From: Aureispira sp. CCB-QB1 | GTDB lineage: Bacteria; Bacteroidota; Bacteroidia; Chitinophagales; Saprospiraceae | Direction: 5' to 3' | Length of the DNA: 64,000 bases | Assembly (NCBI RefSeq): GCF_000724545.1 | Contig: NZ_JHBV01000041.1 | Location: forward strand, 124,001 to 188,000 | Shown here: piece by piece, positions 15,504 through 25,170 of the stretch | Numbering within the stretch: the stretch's first letter is position 1 | Layout of the letters: every line of letters starts with the position of its first letter | The notes under the pieces: model-generated | Told to the model about the DNA's origin: nothing | The model's input: the letters and a program-made list of their open reading frames with translations, nothing else | Database searches by the model: none | Translations under genes and position numbers: made by a program

Positions 15504-17642
15504 TTAGTCTACTACTACTTTTTCAGTCCAGTTTTTATTTCCAGCTTTAGCTGTAAGCATATAAACACCTGCAGGCAATTCAGAAATATCAATGCTTTGT
15601 GTTTCTTTAGTAACATTTAAACTTTGAGTAACGTTTAATACGCGACCAGCAATATCCGTTAAAATGTACATAACATCTGTAGCTTCTTCTGCTTCAAAGT
15701 TAAAGTTTAATACATCTGTAGCTGGGTTAGGGAATACACTAAATGTAGCACCTTCAGCAGCATATACAGTAGATACAGAAACAGGATTCACAGGCTTAAC
15801 TCCCAAGAACAATCCGATAGAAGGAACGATATCTGCTCCAAAACCAGTCCAGAACCAATCTGTTGTACCAGCAGCATCAACAACCTTCAATGGAGAAGGG
15901 TTGTTAACAGAATCTACACGAGTCATAGCTGCGTTCATGTAGAAGTTATTCTCATCAGCACCCAACCATGGCACATCGTCACTATCAAATGTAGCTGGAC
16001 CTGTTGTCAAACTTGGATTTGTCAAGATAGAAACATAGTAGAAACCATTGTCTTTCAATCCTGGCATTGCTCCAGAACCTGTTGCATTAACAAAGTTAGT
16101 AACTGTAGTTAAACCATAATCACCAGCTGCTACAGTAGTACCCAAACCTGTCAATGAAATTGTTCCAATACCAATTTGAGTCAACAAAGCACCATCATTC
16201 AATGTTCCTGTAGAAGGATCCATCTCATATACATTACAGAATAATGTTTGGCTAGCAGCTCCAGAGAAATTATTTGTTAAACGGTAACGGAAAGAAACAG
16301 AATCAATTGTAATTGTATCACTTTCACCTCTAGGGAAGAAATATACAGAACCGTACTCCCAAGAAGAGAAAGGACCACCACCTGGGAAAATAGATCTAGA
16401 AGAGAATACAGCACCATCGTTAGCTGATAATCTAGCTTTAGAAATATAGTTTCTCAAAGGAGCAGCATCGTCTGTAATTGTAAACGTATGTCTAGCAGTG
16501 TCATTAGCAGCATTTCCGTCTGCATTTTTGTGATCCACCCAATAAGTAACACGGTAAGCACCTGCACCATATGTGTTGATGAAGTTGATGTCATCCAAAT
16601 AGTCAATTTGAGTTTCTCCACTTACATTACCACCAGGTAAAGAATCATAGTACATTACATCTGTGTAAATACCTTGAGTAGTTGCTCCTGTAACAGCATC
16701 TGTAAAATCAATATTGATGTGAATAGCAGCAGAATCACTAGGAACGATGTCTTTGTATCCTACGTTGATTGCTTTAGATCCCCAGAACCATTCTCTGATG
16801 TCATTGGCATGAACGATGTTGTTCAATGCGTTGTATGGGTTTCCACCAACTTTTACATTGTCACCGCTACCAATCAATAAGTTACTTCCTGCCTCAGCAC
16901 CACCTAGAGCAATATCATAAACTGGTGCTGTTTCAATTGTAACGTCATCAACGATTGCAAAGTAGTAATTGCCATCAAAAGTGAAACGAATACGACATTG
17001 AGACAAGTTAGCAACACCTGCTGTCACGTTTGTAAATAAAACACGAGCAAAATCTTGTGTTAAATCTGGAACTGCTGATCTAAAATCTTCTGTTGCAGCC
17101 CAAGTTTGACCATCATCTACAGAAACAGCAATAGACAATTCAGTCATTTGGAAGTTTCTATACAAAGTGTAAAATTGGATTGTCAACGCAGAATCGGTAT
17201 AACCAGTAAGGTCAATTCTTGGAGAAATTAACTCACCTCTGTGAGCAGCAGGAGAAGTCCCTGTACCTTGTACTCCACCACCACCATTATCCAAGAAGTC
17301 TGAATCAAACATCGCCACACCATTAGGTTGAGATGGAGAGCTAATAGGAGTTGTTCCTCCCCAGTATGCTCCTGAAGAGTACCCGTTAAGATCTCTTGTC
17401 CAGTAAGCATTACCAGGAGTAACAGCCCCACCATTTTCATTTACACTTAGAGCAGTCCAAGTTGTTGGATTGTCTCCCGCTGTAAACGAAGTTGCGTTCG
17501 TGAACGGATTACTGAACTCAGCATCTGCAACACCGGTTGCAGAACCTACGCCCCAAATTTTAGTTTGTGCGTCAGCAGTTGTTCCCATAAAGAAAACAGC
17601 AAATGCTAATGCACAAAAACGCATAAGATTAATTTTAACCAT
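15504..17642 (-). CDS. Large secreted T9SS protein with MAM/lectin-like N-terminal region
   Basis: 712 residues. Signal peptide to about residue 26 (LAFAVFFMGTTADAQ). Residues ~75-245 (LISPRIDLTGYTDSALTIQF, VSVDDGQTWAATEDF, IRFTFDGNYYFAIVDDVTIE) look like a jelly-roll MAM/concanavalin-type domain. The middle is beta-rich and unassigned. The C-terminus from FSVFPNPATDVLNFNF to NWTEKVVVD is a type A T9SS sorting domain. No catalytic motif is visible. It is monocistronic. Surface adhesion or matrix roles are possible but not shown. Confidence 0.85.
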   Translation of the reverse strand: MVKINLMRFCALAFAVFFMGTTADAQTKIWGVGSATGVADAEFSNPFTNATSFTAGDNPTTWTALSVNENGGAVTPGNAYWTRDLNGYSSGAYWGGTTPISSPSQPNGVAMFDSDFLDNGGGGVQGTGTSPAAHRGELISPRIDLTGYTDSALTIQFYTLYRNFQMTELSIAVSVDDGQTWAATEDFRSAVPDLTQDFARVLFTNVTAGVANLSQCRIRFTFDGNYYFAIVDDVTIETAPVYDIALGGAEAGSNLLIGSGDNVKVGGNPYNALNNIVHANDIREWFWGSKAINVGYKDIVPSDSAAIHINIDFTDAVTGATTQGIYTDVMYYDSLPGGNVSGETQIDYLDDINFINTYGAGAYRVTYWVDHKNADGNAANDTARHTFTITDDAAPLRNYISKARLSANDGAVFSSRSIFPGGGPFSSWEYGSVYFFPRGESDTITIDSVSFRYRLTNNFSGAASQTLFCNVYEMDPSTGTLNDGALLTQIGIGTISLTGLGTTVAAGDYGLTTVTNFVNATGSGAMPGLKDNGFYYVSILTNPSLTTGPATFDSDDVPWLGADENNFYMNAAMTRVDSVNNPSPLKVVDAAGTTDWFWTGFGADIVPSIGLFLGVKPVNPVSVSTVYAAEGATFSVFPNPATDVLNFNFEAEEATDVMYILTDIAGRVLNVTQSLNVTKETQSIDISELPAGVYMLTAKAGNKNWTEKVVVD

Positions 17643-17848
17643 AATAGATTTGTACTTTAATATAAATTAAATAATGAATTCGCAAAATTTATGTACCATT
17701 CCAATTATTCTTCGGCAAATTTAAGATTCTACCGATTTAATAATAGGTAAAAGTAAATCATTTTTTCCAAAGTTGTAAATTTACTCTTAATATTTTCATA
17801 ACATTCATATTTTTTTGACGTTTGGCTGACGACTCGAAGCCTAAGAAT

Positions 17849-18850
17849 TTACATTTTATTAATCAATTCTTCATATTCGCTTAACAAAGCTGCTTTATCA
17901 ACAGGAACCACTCCTACCTTCTCGCAAACCTGCCCTCCTGCAATATTTGCCAACGTCACAGCTTGTTTTATCTCCAAGTTAGCAGCTACCCCCAACGACA
18001 AAACACTAATTACAGTATCTCCAGCCCCGCAAACATCAGCTACTTGTCGCTCTTCTGTTGGCAACAAACCATCTTCTTTAGGAGTGTGATAATACATACC
18101 TTTTGCTCCTAGTGTTATTAATGTATGTGTATTTTTTAAATGCTTTTTGATTGTTTGAGCAGCTTCCCTAAGTTCAGGTAATTCTGGATTGTGTTCTGAT
18201 ATCGTCAAATTCAAACCTTCGTTAATCTCTCTCAAATTAGGTTTAAACCAATCCACTCCCAAATAAGCTAAAAAATTTGCCTTTTTGGGGTCTGCTAAGG
18301 TTTTTATATGTTGTTTTTTTGCTATTTTGAGTATTTGAAAGATAAAATTGTCCGTCAATAAGCCTTTATTATAATCTTGAAAAACAATGGCATGTATCGT
18401 TTCTTTCTCCAAAAGGGCGACTACCTTATTAATAAGTTTAGTTTCCAGATCTTTCCCAATCCAAGCGGTCGTTTCTCGATCGTATCGAAGTAATTGTTGA
18501 TTTCTTGCTAAAACTCTTGTTTTACAGCTGGTTGTTTTTGCCCTATCTTTTGTTATTAAAGCTGTATTTAAAGCTGTATTTTCTAACAACTTGATCAGTT
18601 GTTCACCATGCTGATCTGTTCCAATAACAGATAATAGATAAGGAGTTGCTCCCATTGATTGGATATTTAAAGCAACATTTGCGGCCCCGCCTAGTCTGTA
18701 CTCTTCCGTCTGATGGACAACAACTGGGACAGGTGCTTCAGGCGAAATACGATCTACTTTTCCTATCAAATAATGATCGAGAATCACATCTCCAATAATT
18801 AAAATTTTCAGATCATCAAAACACGTCTTCCAAAGTAGTTTGTCTGCCAT
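17849..18850 (-). CDS. rfaE1: D-glycero-beta-D-manno-heptose-7-phosphate kinase (HldE kinase domain, PfkB family)
   Basis: 333 residues from the ATG at 18850 (MADKLLWK). An upstream in-frame TTG at 18859 would add only three residues and is less likely. ILIIGDVILDHYLIGKVDRISPEAPVPVV, RLGGAANVALN and the C-terminal VADVCGAGDTVISVL are hallmark kinase segments, with the Asp in GAGDT as base. The cytidylyl/adenylyltransferase half of E. coli HldE is absent, as usual in Bacteroidota. It acts in ADP-heptose synthesis for LPS core. No partner gene (gmhA, rfaE2) is adjacent. Confidence 0.88.
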   Translation of the reverse strand: MADKLLWKTCFDDLKILIIGDVILDHYLIGKVDRISPEAPVPVVVHQTEEYRLGGAANVALNIQSMGATPYLLSVIGTDQHGEQLIKLLENTALNTALITKDRAKTTSCKTRVLARNQQLLRYDRETTAWIGKDLETKLINKVVALLEKETIHAIVFQDYNKGLLTDNFIFQILKIAKKQHIKTLADPKKANFLAYLGVDWFKPNLREINEGLNLTISEHNPELPELREAAQTIKKHLKNTHTLITLGAKGMYYHTPKEDGLLPTEERQVADVCGAGDTVISVLSLGVAANLEIKQAVTLANIAGGQVCEKVGVVPVDKAALLSEYEELINKM

Positions 18851-19091
18851 TAAAAACAATTTAGCTTACATCAAAACAAAACATAAATACAATAGTTCAC
18901 AAACAAACAGAATGTTTTGCTTAAAACCAATAGATTTCGGAATCTTTTTTTGAGTTTTGAAAGCATTCCAAAATTAGGCACAAGCATCTATGCAGTTTAA
19001 AAAACTAACAATCAAACAATTAAAACTACTTAATAAAAACATAGCCCAAAACTCCCCCCCCTGCTTCAGACTCGAAAAATCATAGGGCTAC

Positions 19092-19931
19092 TTATTTCTT
19101 TTTAATCGAGGCTAATTCTTCTATAGTTTTGTAAAGATTTTCTATAATTGTAGATTGTTGCATCATGGTATCTTTTAAATCACCGACTTCTTCTCTTAGA
19201 ATATTTTTAATATTCTGAGGAGAAGGTAAGAAAGGGCTTATTTTAGCTCTGACATACCATATTTCTTTAATTTCGCTTAATTTGACATCGAAGGGTTCAT
19301 AATAAGCATTGTCAGAAAATAGTGTCAATGCTTTATCAGCTTTAATTTTATTGTGGACTCTTTTAACCAAAACATCACCATGTGTCACAATAACATACAC
19401 ATAATTTTTCTTAACTGATGTTTCCCAAAGAGTCGGCTCCAAATAGCTACATATAACCTTATCTCCTTCATAAAGTGTTGGCTCCATACTATCTCCTGCT
19501 ACATCAAAAGATCGATGAGTACCTACCTTATACTTGTAATCTGGTAAGGAATAAGAGGGCAAATTCTGTACAAAAGTTGGATCACCTAGATCGGAGGCAT
19601 ACCCTGCCTGTGCAGGCATAGGAACATGCACAATTCGTTCGTCATTCTGTGGATCTGTTACGATAGTCAACACGCGAAAATCTTTGTGAGCTTCTTCTTT
19701 CATAAACATAGGTCCTTCTCCTGTAAACAAATAAACAGGATTGACTTTATATTTCTCTATAGCCTTTCGAAGCAACTCTATTGTCACATCTCTTCGATTT
19801 TTAAGAATTTCGCTCAAACTTTGAGGCAAATAATCTAAAGACAGTGCAAATTGACGACTAGAACGTATTCTTTGGTCTTTCTTTAACTTATTGTGACAAT
19901 TTATAAAACGCTGTGTTACAACACTATTCAT
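19092..19931 (-). CDS. S24-family (LexA/phage repressor-like) transcriptional regulator
   Basis: 279 residues. Residues ~8-75 are a helix-turn-helix region of the Bacteroidota type (SSRQFALSLDYLPQSLSEIL, NPVYLFTGEGPMF). Residues ~100-225 are an S24 peptidase domain with a probable self-cleavage site at Ala109-Gly110 (PAQAGYAS), Ser148 in AGDSMEP and Lys190 in GDVLVKRV, the usual Ser-Lys dyad. The last ~40 residues are a likely coiled coil. Such regulators respond to DNA damage or stress. Its upstream gap contains long inverted repeats that could be its operator. No phage genes are nearby. Confidence 0.88.
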   Translation of the reverse strand: MNSVVTQRFINCHNKLKKDQRIRSSRQFALSLDYLPQSLSEILKNRRDVTIELLRKAIEKYKVNPVYLFTGEGPMFMKEEAHKDFRVLTIVTDPQNDERIVHVPMPAQAGYASDLGDPTFVQNLPSYSLPDYKYKVGTHRSFDVAGDSMEPTLYEGDKVICSYLEPTLWETSVKKNYVYVIVTHGDVLVKRVHNKIKADKALTLFSDNAYYEPFDVKLSEIKEIWYVRAKISPFLPSPQNIKNILREEVGDLKDTMMQQSTIIENLYKTIEELASIKKK

Positions 19932-19986
19932 AACCTTAATACTTTAAAAGTAGAAAATATTGATCCCTTCTAATATGAGTAGGCTC

Positions 19987-20057
19987 AAAAATCAAATCTA
20001 ACAGATAATCAACATGATGTATTTCGAAAATACAAAATTTTTAGAGATTTGATTTTT
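19987..20057. promoter_or_regulatory. Exact 13-bp inverted repeat upstream of S24 regulator
   Basis: AAAAATCAAATCT (19987-19999) and AGATTTGATTTTT (20045-20057) are exact complements 45 bp apart, 56-126 bp upstream of the regulator's start codon. It could be a pair of operator half-sites for an autoregulating S24 repressor or an RNA hairpin. Confidence 0.45.
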
Positions 20058-20081
20058 ATTGAGATTTAACCTTTAATTATA

Positions 20082-20102
20082 TTGCGTATTGAATCTACGC
20101 AA
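20082..20102. promoter_or_regulatory. Inverted repeat TTGCGTA-N7-TACGCAA
   Basis: Exact 7-bp arms with a 7-bp spacer give a 21-bp dyad of the size bound by dimeric repressors. It is among the few GC-containing motifs in a very AT-rich divergent region. Confidence 0.45.
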
Positions 20103-20240
20103 AAGACTGACAACTGTAAATGTAGCAGATTATAGAGGAATAAGCAATTATTTACGCAAATAAATTAAACAATCTATTATTTTAGTATAAAAGTGATAGT
20201 TTTTATCTCTTTTTTAGAACACTTGTCTCTGATTTGAATT

Positions 20241-20261
20241 GTACATTAATTTAAAATGTAC
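20241..20261. promoter_or_regulatory. Inverted repeat GTACATT-N7-AATGTAC
   Basis: Exact 7-bp arms and a 7-bp centre, the same geometry as the dyad at 20082-20102 but with a different sequence. It lies 142 bp before the start of the gene at 20403. Confidence 0.4.
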
Positions 20262-20402
20262 TTTAAGTTAAATAGGAATTAAATTTCTTTTCCTCTCTCT
20301 ATTTATTTTTTTTTACATTCTCTCAACCCATGAATCAATAATTAACTGCATTGCTAAGTAAATAAAACTACTTAACTAATTACTAACAAGACAATAATTT
20401 TC

Positions 20403-20699
20403 ATGGAACAACTATATATGATCGAATTTGAGTTGTTGAATGCTTTTACAAAAGAGTTTACTGACAACATTCCACATCAACAAGTTTTTGTCAATTCATT
20501 TATAGAAAAAGGCATTATAAAATCGTACACCTTGGCATTGAACCGTTCTAAGCTTTGGATGGTCGCTAAAGCAGACAATGAATTTGAAATTATGACCTTG
20601 ATCAATCAACTACCACTGACTGAATTCATGATACCTTCAATTTCACCACTAATGTTTCACCATACAAAGGAACGAAAACGCACTTTTTCTCTAAACTAA
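20403..20699 (+). CDS. Small muconolactone isomerase-like (dimeric alpha/beta barrel) protein
   Basis: 98 residues, no signal peptide. The layout (beta strand MIEFELL, helix, SFIEKGIIKSYTLALNRSKLWMVAKADNEFEIMTLINQLPL, then FMIPSISPLMFH) follows the muconolactone delta-isomerase/YCII-type small barrel, in which the segment LxxLPLxxxMxxxxxPL is typical. Catalytic equivalence cannot be judged. It is monocistronic, with a short A/T hairpin (20774-20795) that may act as terminator. Function unknown. Confidence 0.6.
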   Translation: MEQLYMIEFELLNAFTKEFTDNIPHQQVFVNSFIEKGIIKSYTLALNRSKLWMVAKADNEFEIMTLINQLPLTEFMIPSISPLMFHHTKERKRTFSLN

Positions 20700-21184
20700 A
20701 GACAACCTTTCTAGAACCCCTTATTATAAAGTTCTCATTGATTACTTTTTTTACATTTTTGCCCGAAACATAAAAACCTCAAAAAAAAGGTTTCTAAATT
20801 TCTATTCCTTTTTCTTTGAGTCTCTTTTTTTGTCATTTTTTTTGCTTTTAAGTATTTATTTAATAGAGTTTAATATAAAAAAGGTATTTCTATCAAACTA
20901 TTTTTATAATAGATATAATATTGAGTCTTTGGAGAACAATTTCACTTTGTCATATTCCTATCAAATAATTTGGATTCCTTTTTTATCCCCCTATAAACAC
21001 GTACTTTGAGCAACACAACAAATTCATATTAACGAGTTCCTTACTTTACATATACGATCTACAAATTATGTCGTTTTCATGAAATCAACTTTAGTCAAGT
21101 TGATCAATGTTCAATTGGGTAAACATTTACAACAACTCAGAAAACGATGTTAATTCAATAGATCGTATAAATTTATATCTCAAC
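20700..21184. other. AT-rich intergenic region before first M36 protease
   Basis: About 485 bp. It holds a weak hairpin AAAACC/GGTTT (20774-20793), long T-rich runs and an exact dyad ATCAACTT-TAGTC-AAGTTGAT (21084-21104). An ORF start at 21107 lies here but I place the real gene start at 21185. I see no RNA gene. Confidence 0.45.
21084..21104 (+). promoter_or_regulatory. Exact 8-bp hairpin/dyad before M36 protease 1
   Basis: ATCAACTT and AAGTTGAT flank TAGTC, 80 bp before the ATG at 21185. It could be an operator or a leader RNA hairpin. The sequence is not shared with the other two protease promoters. Confidence 0.4.
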
Positions 21185-24100
21185 ATGAAAGTACTACAAA
21201 TTGCACTATTGTACCTATTAGGAAGCACCTCTCTTTTTGCCCAGAGTTCATCAGAAATCATTCAAGCATTTTTAGAACAAAAACAACAAGAACTTCACCT
21301 TACCTCTGAAGACATCACAGGATGGACAGTTACTAACCATCACAAATCTAAGCAAAGTGGCGCTACACATGTTTATATACGGCAAATGCATCAAGGTATT
21401 CCTGTTTTTAATGGAGTAGCCAACTTTGCGCTCAAAGATGGTAAAGTCTTTAGCATGGGGAATAGATTAGTAGATCATATTGCTCAAAATAGTAACTACA
21501 CAACACCTACAATCTCTCCCCAACAAGCCATTCACTTAGCAGCCAAGGCATTAAATTTGCCTAAACCGACAGGATTAAAAACGATTGACGCCTTAAGCAA
21601 TAAACACTTCATTTACAACAGCGGTAATATTTCACTAGAAAACATCCCTGTTCAACTAATGTATTATTCAACAACAACAGGAGCCATTCGATTAGTTTGG
21701 GACTTATCAATTTATACCTTAGATGCTGCTCATTGGTGGTCAGTACGTCTTGATGCTCAAACAGGTGATTTATTAGATCAAAACGATTGGGTAACCCATT
21801 GCCGTTTCGACAACTCGCCTTTTAGCAAATGCAAGCATCATACGCATCAACCGCAATCTTACCAAGCACCAGAAAAAATGTTGGCTCCAAACCAATATAC
21901 AGTTTTTGCTTTGCCTACCGAAAGTCCTTCTCATGGAACTAGATCTATTGTTACGGCTCCTTCCGACACTGCTGCTTCTCCTTTCGGTTGGCACGATACC
22001 GATGGCAATATTGGTGCTGAATATACAATTACAAGAGGGAACAATGTGCATGCCTATGAAGATACTTCCGATACCAATAGTCCTGGCTATAGTCCTGATG
22101 GTGGCTCTATTTTAGAATTTAACTTCCCTTACACCAATGGAGCTCAACCTCCAACGTATATAGATGCCGCTGTTACAAACCTCTTTTATATGAATAATAT
22201 GATGCATGATATTTGGTATCGTTATGGGTTTGATGAAGCTAGTGGCAATTTTCAACAAAACAACTACAATAATGGTGGATTAGCAGGAGACTATGTTCGT
22301 GCAGAAACCCAAGATGGTAGTGGAATCAACAATGCGAACTTCGCCACTCCTCCAGATGGGTTACGCCCTAGAATGCAAATGTATATTTGGCCATTTAGTA
22401 GTAATACTGGGCATTTTTTAACCATCAATAGCCCAAGCAATCTAGCTGGTACTTATATGGCTTCAAGTGCAGCCTTTGGTCCTGAACTTCCTGCTATTCC
22501 AATCACGGCAGATCTTGTTGTGTTAGAAGATGCTGTATCTCCAACCAATGATGGTTGTGACAGTATCGTCAATGCAGCACAATTAAATGGAAAAATTGTA
22601 CTAATAGACCAAGGTACTTGTAGTTTTGCAGAGAAAGTTTTGGCAGCACAAAATGCTGGTGCAGTTGCCGTTGTTATTGTCAATAACCTAGGCTTTCTTT
22701 TTGTAATGGGCGGTACCCCTAGTAGTCCTATCACAATTCCTTCGATTATGATTTTGCCATCTAGTGCGAATCCTATCAAAACAGAACTCCTCTCTGGTCC
22801 AGTTTCTGGTTCTATTGATAACGCTGGCATTAGTGACAAGGACAGTGACTTAGATAATGGAATCATCGCACATGAATATGGTCATGGTATCTCAACTCGT
22901 CTTACTGGTGGAGGAAGCAACTCAGGATGTTTACACAATGCAGAACAAATGGGTGAAGGATGGAGCGACTGGTTTGGTCTCATGTTGACCTTAGAACCTG
23001 GTGATCAGGGCACAGATGTTAGAGGTATTGGCACTTACGTCAAAGGAGAACCCAATACAGGACCTGGTATTCGTCCTGCACCTTATTCTACTGATTTTGC
23101 TGTCAATCCATATACTTATGGCAATTCTAATAATGCTAGTGCAATTTCTCAACCTCATGGCGTTGGGTTTATATTTGCTACTGCTCTTTGGGATTTGAAC
23201 TGGGCTTTGATTGATTTTTATGGCGGTACGCCTGACCCAGATGTGTACAATGGTACAGGAGGAAATAATATTGCTATGAATTTAATTATTGAAGGATTAA
23301 AATTACAACCTTGTAGCCCTGGTATGATTGATGGTCGAGATGCTATCTTACAAGCAGATCAATTGTTATACAATGGCGCACATGAATGCCTTATTTGGGA
23401 AGTTTTTGCCAAGCGGGGCTTTGGTTTTAGTGCCAATCAAGGAAGTTCTGCTAGTCGAGTAGATCAAACGGAAGCATTTGATCTTTCCCCTGTTTGTATG
23501 ATTGCCGCAGCTCCACCAATTGCAGCATTTACACCTAGTTCATTAAATAGTTGTGTTTCTATAATTTCATTTACAGATTCTAGCACCTCTACTCCTCAAC
23601 AATGGTTGTGGGACTTTGGCGATGGTGCTACCTCTAACCAACAGAATCCATCTCATGCTTATATCTCAGATGGTGTTTATGATGTTCAATTGATTGTTAC
23701 CAATAATATGGGCAGTGATACGATGACACAACAAATTACAATCACATTACCGCCCGCTCCAATTGCGATTGGCGATGAAGTATGCCCAGGAGATACAGCT
23801 ATGTTAGTCGCTACAGGCAGTGGAACTATTCAATGGAAAGATATGACTAATACGATTATTCAACAAGGAGATACATTATGGGTTCCTAATGTTGGCTCTA
23901 TCCGAAGATACTACGCAGAAAATCTAACAGGCACTCCCTCTCAATTTATTGGTGCTCCGGATAGCTCTATTGGTATGGCTACGCTAGACAACTCTCCTTA
24001 TGGTGCTTTAAATTTCAGAGCTGATCAAGCTTTAGAAATTGTTTCTACGTGGGTGTATGCCGAAGGAGACGGTGTACGAACCTTTCTCTTAGCAAAAGAC

Positions 24101-24895
24101 GAAAATACAACGGGAACTGTTCCAACAACTGTTATAGATGATGCCACTGTATTTTTGCGTGCAGGATGGCAAGAAGTGTTGCTTAATTTATCTGTTCCTG
24201 ATTCTGGAAATTATAATTTAGGAAGTGAAACACCCGATCTCTATATCAACACAACAGGCGCTTCTTACCCGTACACTATTCCTGGTTTAATATCAATCAA
24301 TAGCAGTTCTTCTTCAAGTGCACCAAACGATAGTTATTATTATTTTTATAACCTACAAGTTAGGGAACCGCGCTGTGTGTCTCCTCAAGATACAGCATTT
24401 GCTATTCCAGTATCTAGTTACTTCACCTATACAAATACCAACAATACATTTACTTTTTCAGACGGATCTTCTGGGGCAACTTCTTGGTTTTGGGATTTTG
24501 GTGATGGAACAACATCTACACAGCAAAACCCTGTACACACTTACCCCAACGGAAATGCTTATACAGTGTCGTTAACAATCAATGGTGACGCTTGTACTTC
24601 GACTCAAATTATCAATGGCATTTTAGGTGTTCGTACTCCCAACCAAACGATGCCAATGGTTACTTTGCTTCCAAATCCCGCTAGTGGCTGGGCTACGTTG
24701 CGCCTAAATCAAGCTGCATCAGAAGACTTGACAGTACAAATTTCAAGCATTGAAGGCAAGGTGCTTCAAACAGCGACTTTAAAAAGAGGTCTGACAGAAT
24801 TCACAATGAACATAGAACAATTGCCTAGTGCAGTGTACATCGTGTCGATTTATGGCTTGAACTTCTCTGAAGTAAGAAAATTAATTAAAGAATAA
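21185..24895 (+). CDS. Secreted M36 (fungalysin) metalloprotease with PKD domains and T9SS sorting domain, copy 1
   Basis: 1236 residues from the ATG at 21185 (MKVLQIALLYLLGSTSLFAQ, a signal peptide). An upstream in-frame ATG at 21107 would place 26 non-signal residues before it, so I reject it. Order: FTP-type propeptide ~20-75, PepSY-like region to ~200, M36 catalytic domain with an inserted PA domain (~430-540), HEYGH (563-567) and GEGWSD (Glu591 as third zinc ligand). A PKD domain begins ~778, a CPGD...QWKD Ig-like module and jelly-roll follow, a second PKD starts ~1078, and a T9SS domain covers 1152-1236. It digests extracellular protein; first of three tandem paralogues. Confidence 0.92.
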   Translation: MKVLQIALLYLLGSTSLFAQSSSEIIQAFLEQKQQELHLTSEDITGWTVTNHHKSKQSGATHVYIRQMHQGIPVFNGVANFALKDGKVFSMGNRLVDHIAQNSNYTTPTISPQQAIHLAAKALNLPKPTGLKTIDALSNKHFIYNSGNISLENIPVQLMYYSTTTGAIRLVWDLSIYTLDAAHWWSVRLDAQTGDLLDQNDWVTHCRFDNSPFSKCKHHTHQPQSYQAPEKMLAPNQYTVFALPTESPSHGTRSIVTAPSDTAASPFGWHDTDGNIGAEYTITRGNNVHAYEDTSDTNSPGYSPDGGSILEFNFPYTNGAQPPTYIDAAVTNLFYMNNMMHDIWYRYGFDEASGNFQQNNYNNGGLAGDYVRAETQDGSGINNANFATPPDGLRPRMQMYIWPFSSNTGHFLTINSPSNLAGTYMASSAAFGPELPAIPITADLVVLEDAVSPTNDGCDSIVNAAQLNGKIVLIDQGTCSFAEKVLAAQNAGAVAVVIVNNLGFLFVMGGTPSSPITIPSIMILPSSANPIKTELLSGPVSGSIDNAGISDKDSDLDNGIIAHEYGHGISTRLTGGGSNSGCLHNAEQMGEGWSDWFGLMLTLEPGDQGTDVRGIGTYVKGEPNTGPGIRPAPYSTDFAVNPYTYGNSNNASAISQPHGVGFIFATALWDLNWALIDFYGGTPDPDVYNGTGGNNIAMNLIIEGLKLQPCSPGMIDGRDAILQADQLLYNGAHECLIWEVFAKRGFGFSANQGSSASRVDQTEAFDLSPVCMIAAAPPIAAFTPSSLNSCVSIISFTDSSTSTPQQWLWDFGDGATSNQQNPSHAYISDGVYDVQLIVTNNMGSDTMTQQITITLPPAPIAIGDEVCPGDTAMLVATGSGTIQWKDMTNTIIQQGDTLWVPNVGSIRRYYAENLTGTPSQFIGAPDSSIGMATLDNSPYGALNFRADQALEIVSTWVYAEGDGVRTFLLAKDENTTGTVPTTVIDDATVFLRAGWQEVLLNLSVPDSGNYNLGSETPDLYINTTGASYPYTIPGLISINSSSSSSAPNDSYYYFYNLQVREPRCVSPQDTAFAIPVSSYFTYTNTNNTFTFSDGSSGATSWFWDFGDGTTSTQQNPVHTYPNGNAYTVSLTINGDACTSTQIINGILGVRTPNQTMPMVTLLPNPASGWATLRLNQAASEDLTVQISSIEGKVLQTATLKRGLTEFTMNIEQLPSAVYIVSIYGLNFSEVRKLIKE

Positions 24896-24935
24896 AATAC
24901 CTTGGGCAAAAGTCCATCATAATACATTTCCAACC

Positions 24936-24978
24936 AATCCCTACTATTGAAAAGTCAACAGTAGGGATTTCCTTTTTT
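24936..24978 (+). terminator. Terminator after M36 protease 1
   Basis: AATCCCTACT (24936-24945) pairs with AGTAGGGATT (24960-24969) and is followed by TCCTTTTTT. Confidence 0.85.
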
Positions 24979-25048
24979 CCAAAACTAAGGTTTCACAAAA
25001 CAATCCCATTTAACTTTTTGTAAAATTTTAGCCATATATTTTCTATTT

Positions 25049-25081
25049 ACTCAATTGATAATTTCAATCAAGTGAGTTTTT
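25049..25081 (+). terminator. Second terminator-like hairpin before M36 protease 2
   Basis: ACTCAATTGA pairs with TCAAGTGAGT with one mismatch and a nine-base loop, and ends in TTTTT (25077-25081). It abuts the conserved promoter block at 25082, so it probably insulates copy 2 from copy 1. Confidence 0.55.
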
Positions 25082-25105
25082 ACCAAATAAAAATGTATTT
25101 TCACA
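25082..25105 (+). promoter_or_regulatory. Promoter block shared by M36 proteases 2 and 3 (first copy)
   Basis: A 24-bp block beginning ACCAAAT and containing the palindromic core AAAATGTATTTT is repeated with two differences at 29228-29251. The TATTTTCA part may be a -7 box (TAnnTTTG-like). It ends 65 bp before the ATG. Confidence 0.55.
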
Positions 25106-25170
25106 ACATCTCCCCGTAATACACCAATCTGATATTTTTTTACAGTACAACAAATTCAATTGTTACTATT

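Larger units (their letters stand above)
19932..20402. other. Divergent intergenic region with three inverted repeats
   Basis: This 471-bp AT-rich gap lies between the S24 regulator and the small protein at 20403. It contains a 13-bp exact inverted repeat (19987-19999/20045-20057), a 7-bp one (20082-20088/20096-20102) and a third (20241-20247/20255-20261), described separately. I see no ORF or RNA gene. Confidence 0.5.

Noticed and set aside
18888-18900. CAATAGTTCAC resembling a MITE end
   Set aside because: No partner end or direct repeat lies nearby; a nine-base match alone is expected by chance.
21107-21184. Upstream start of M36 protease 1
   Set aside because: The 26 extra residues would precede a normal signal peptide; the ATG at 21185 matches the starts of the other two copies.
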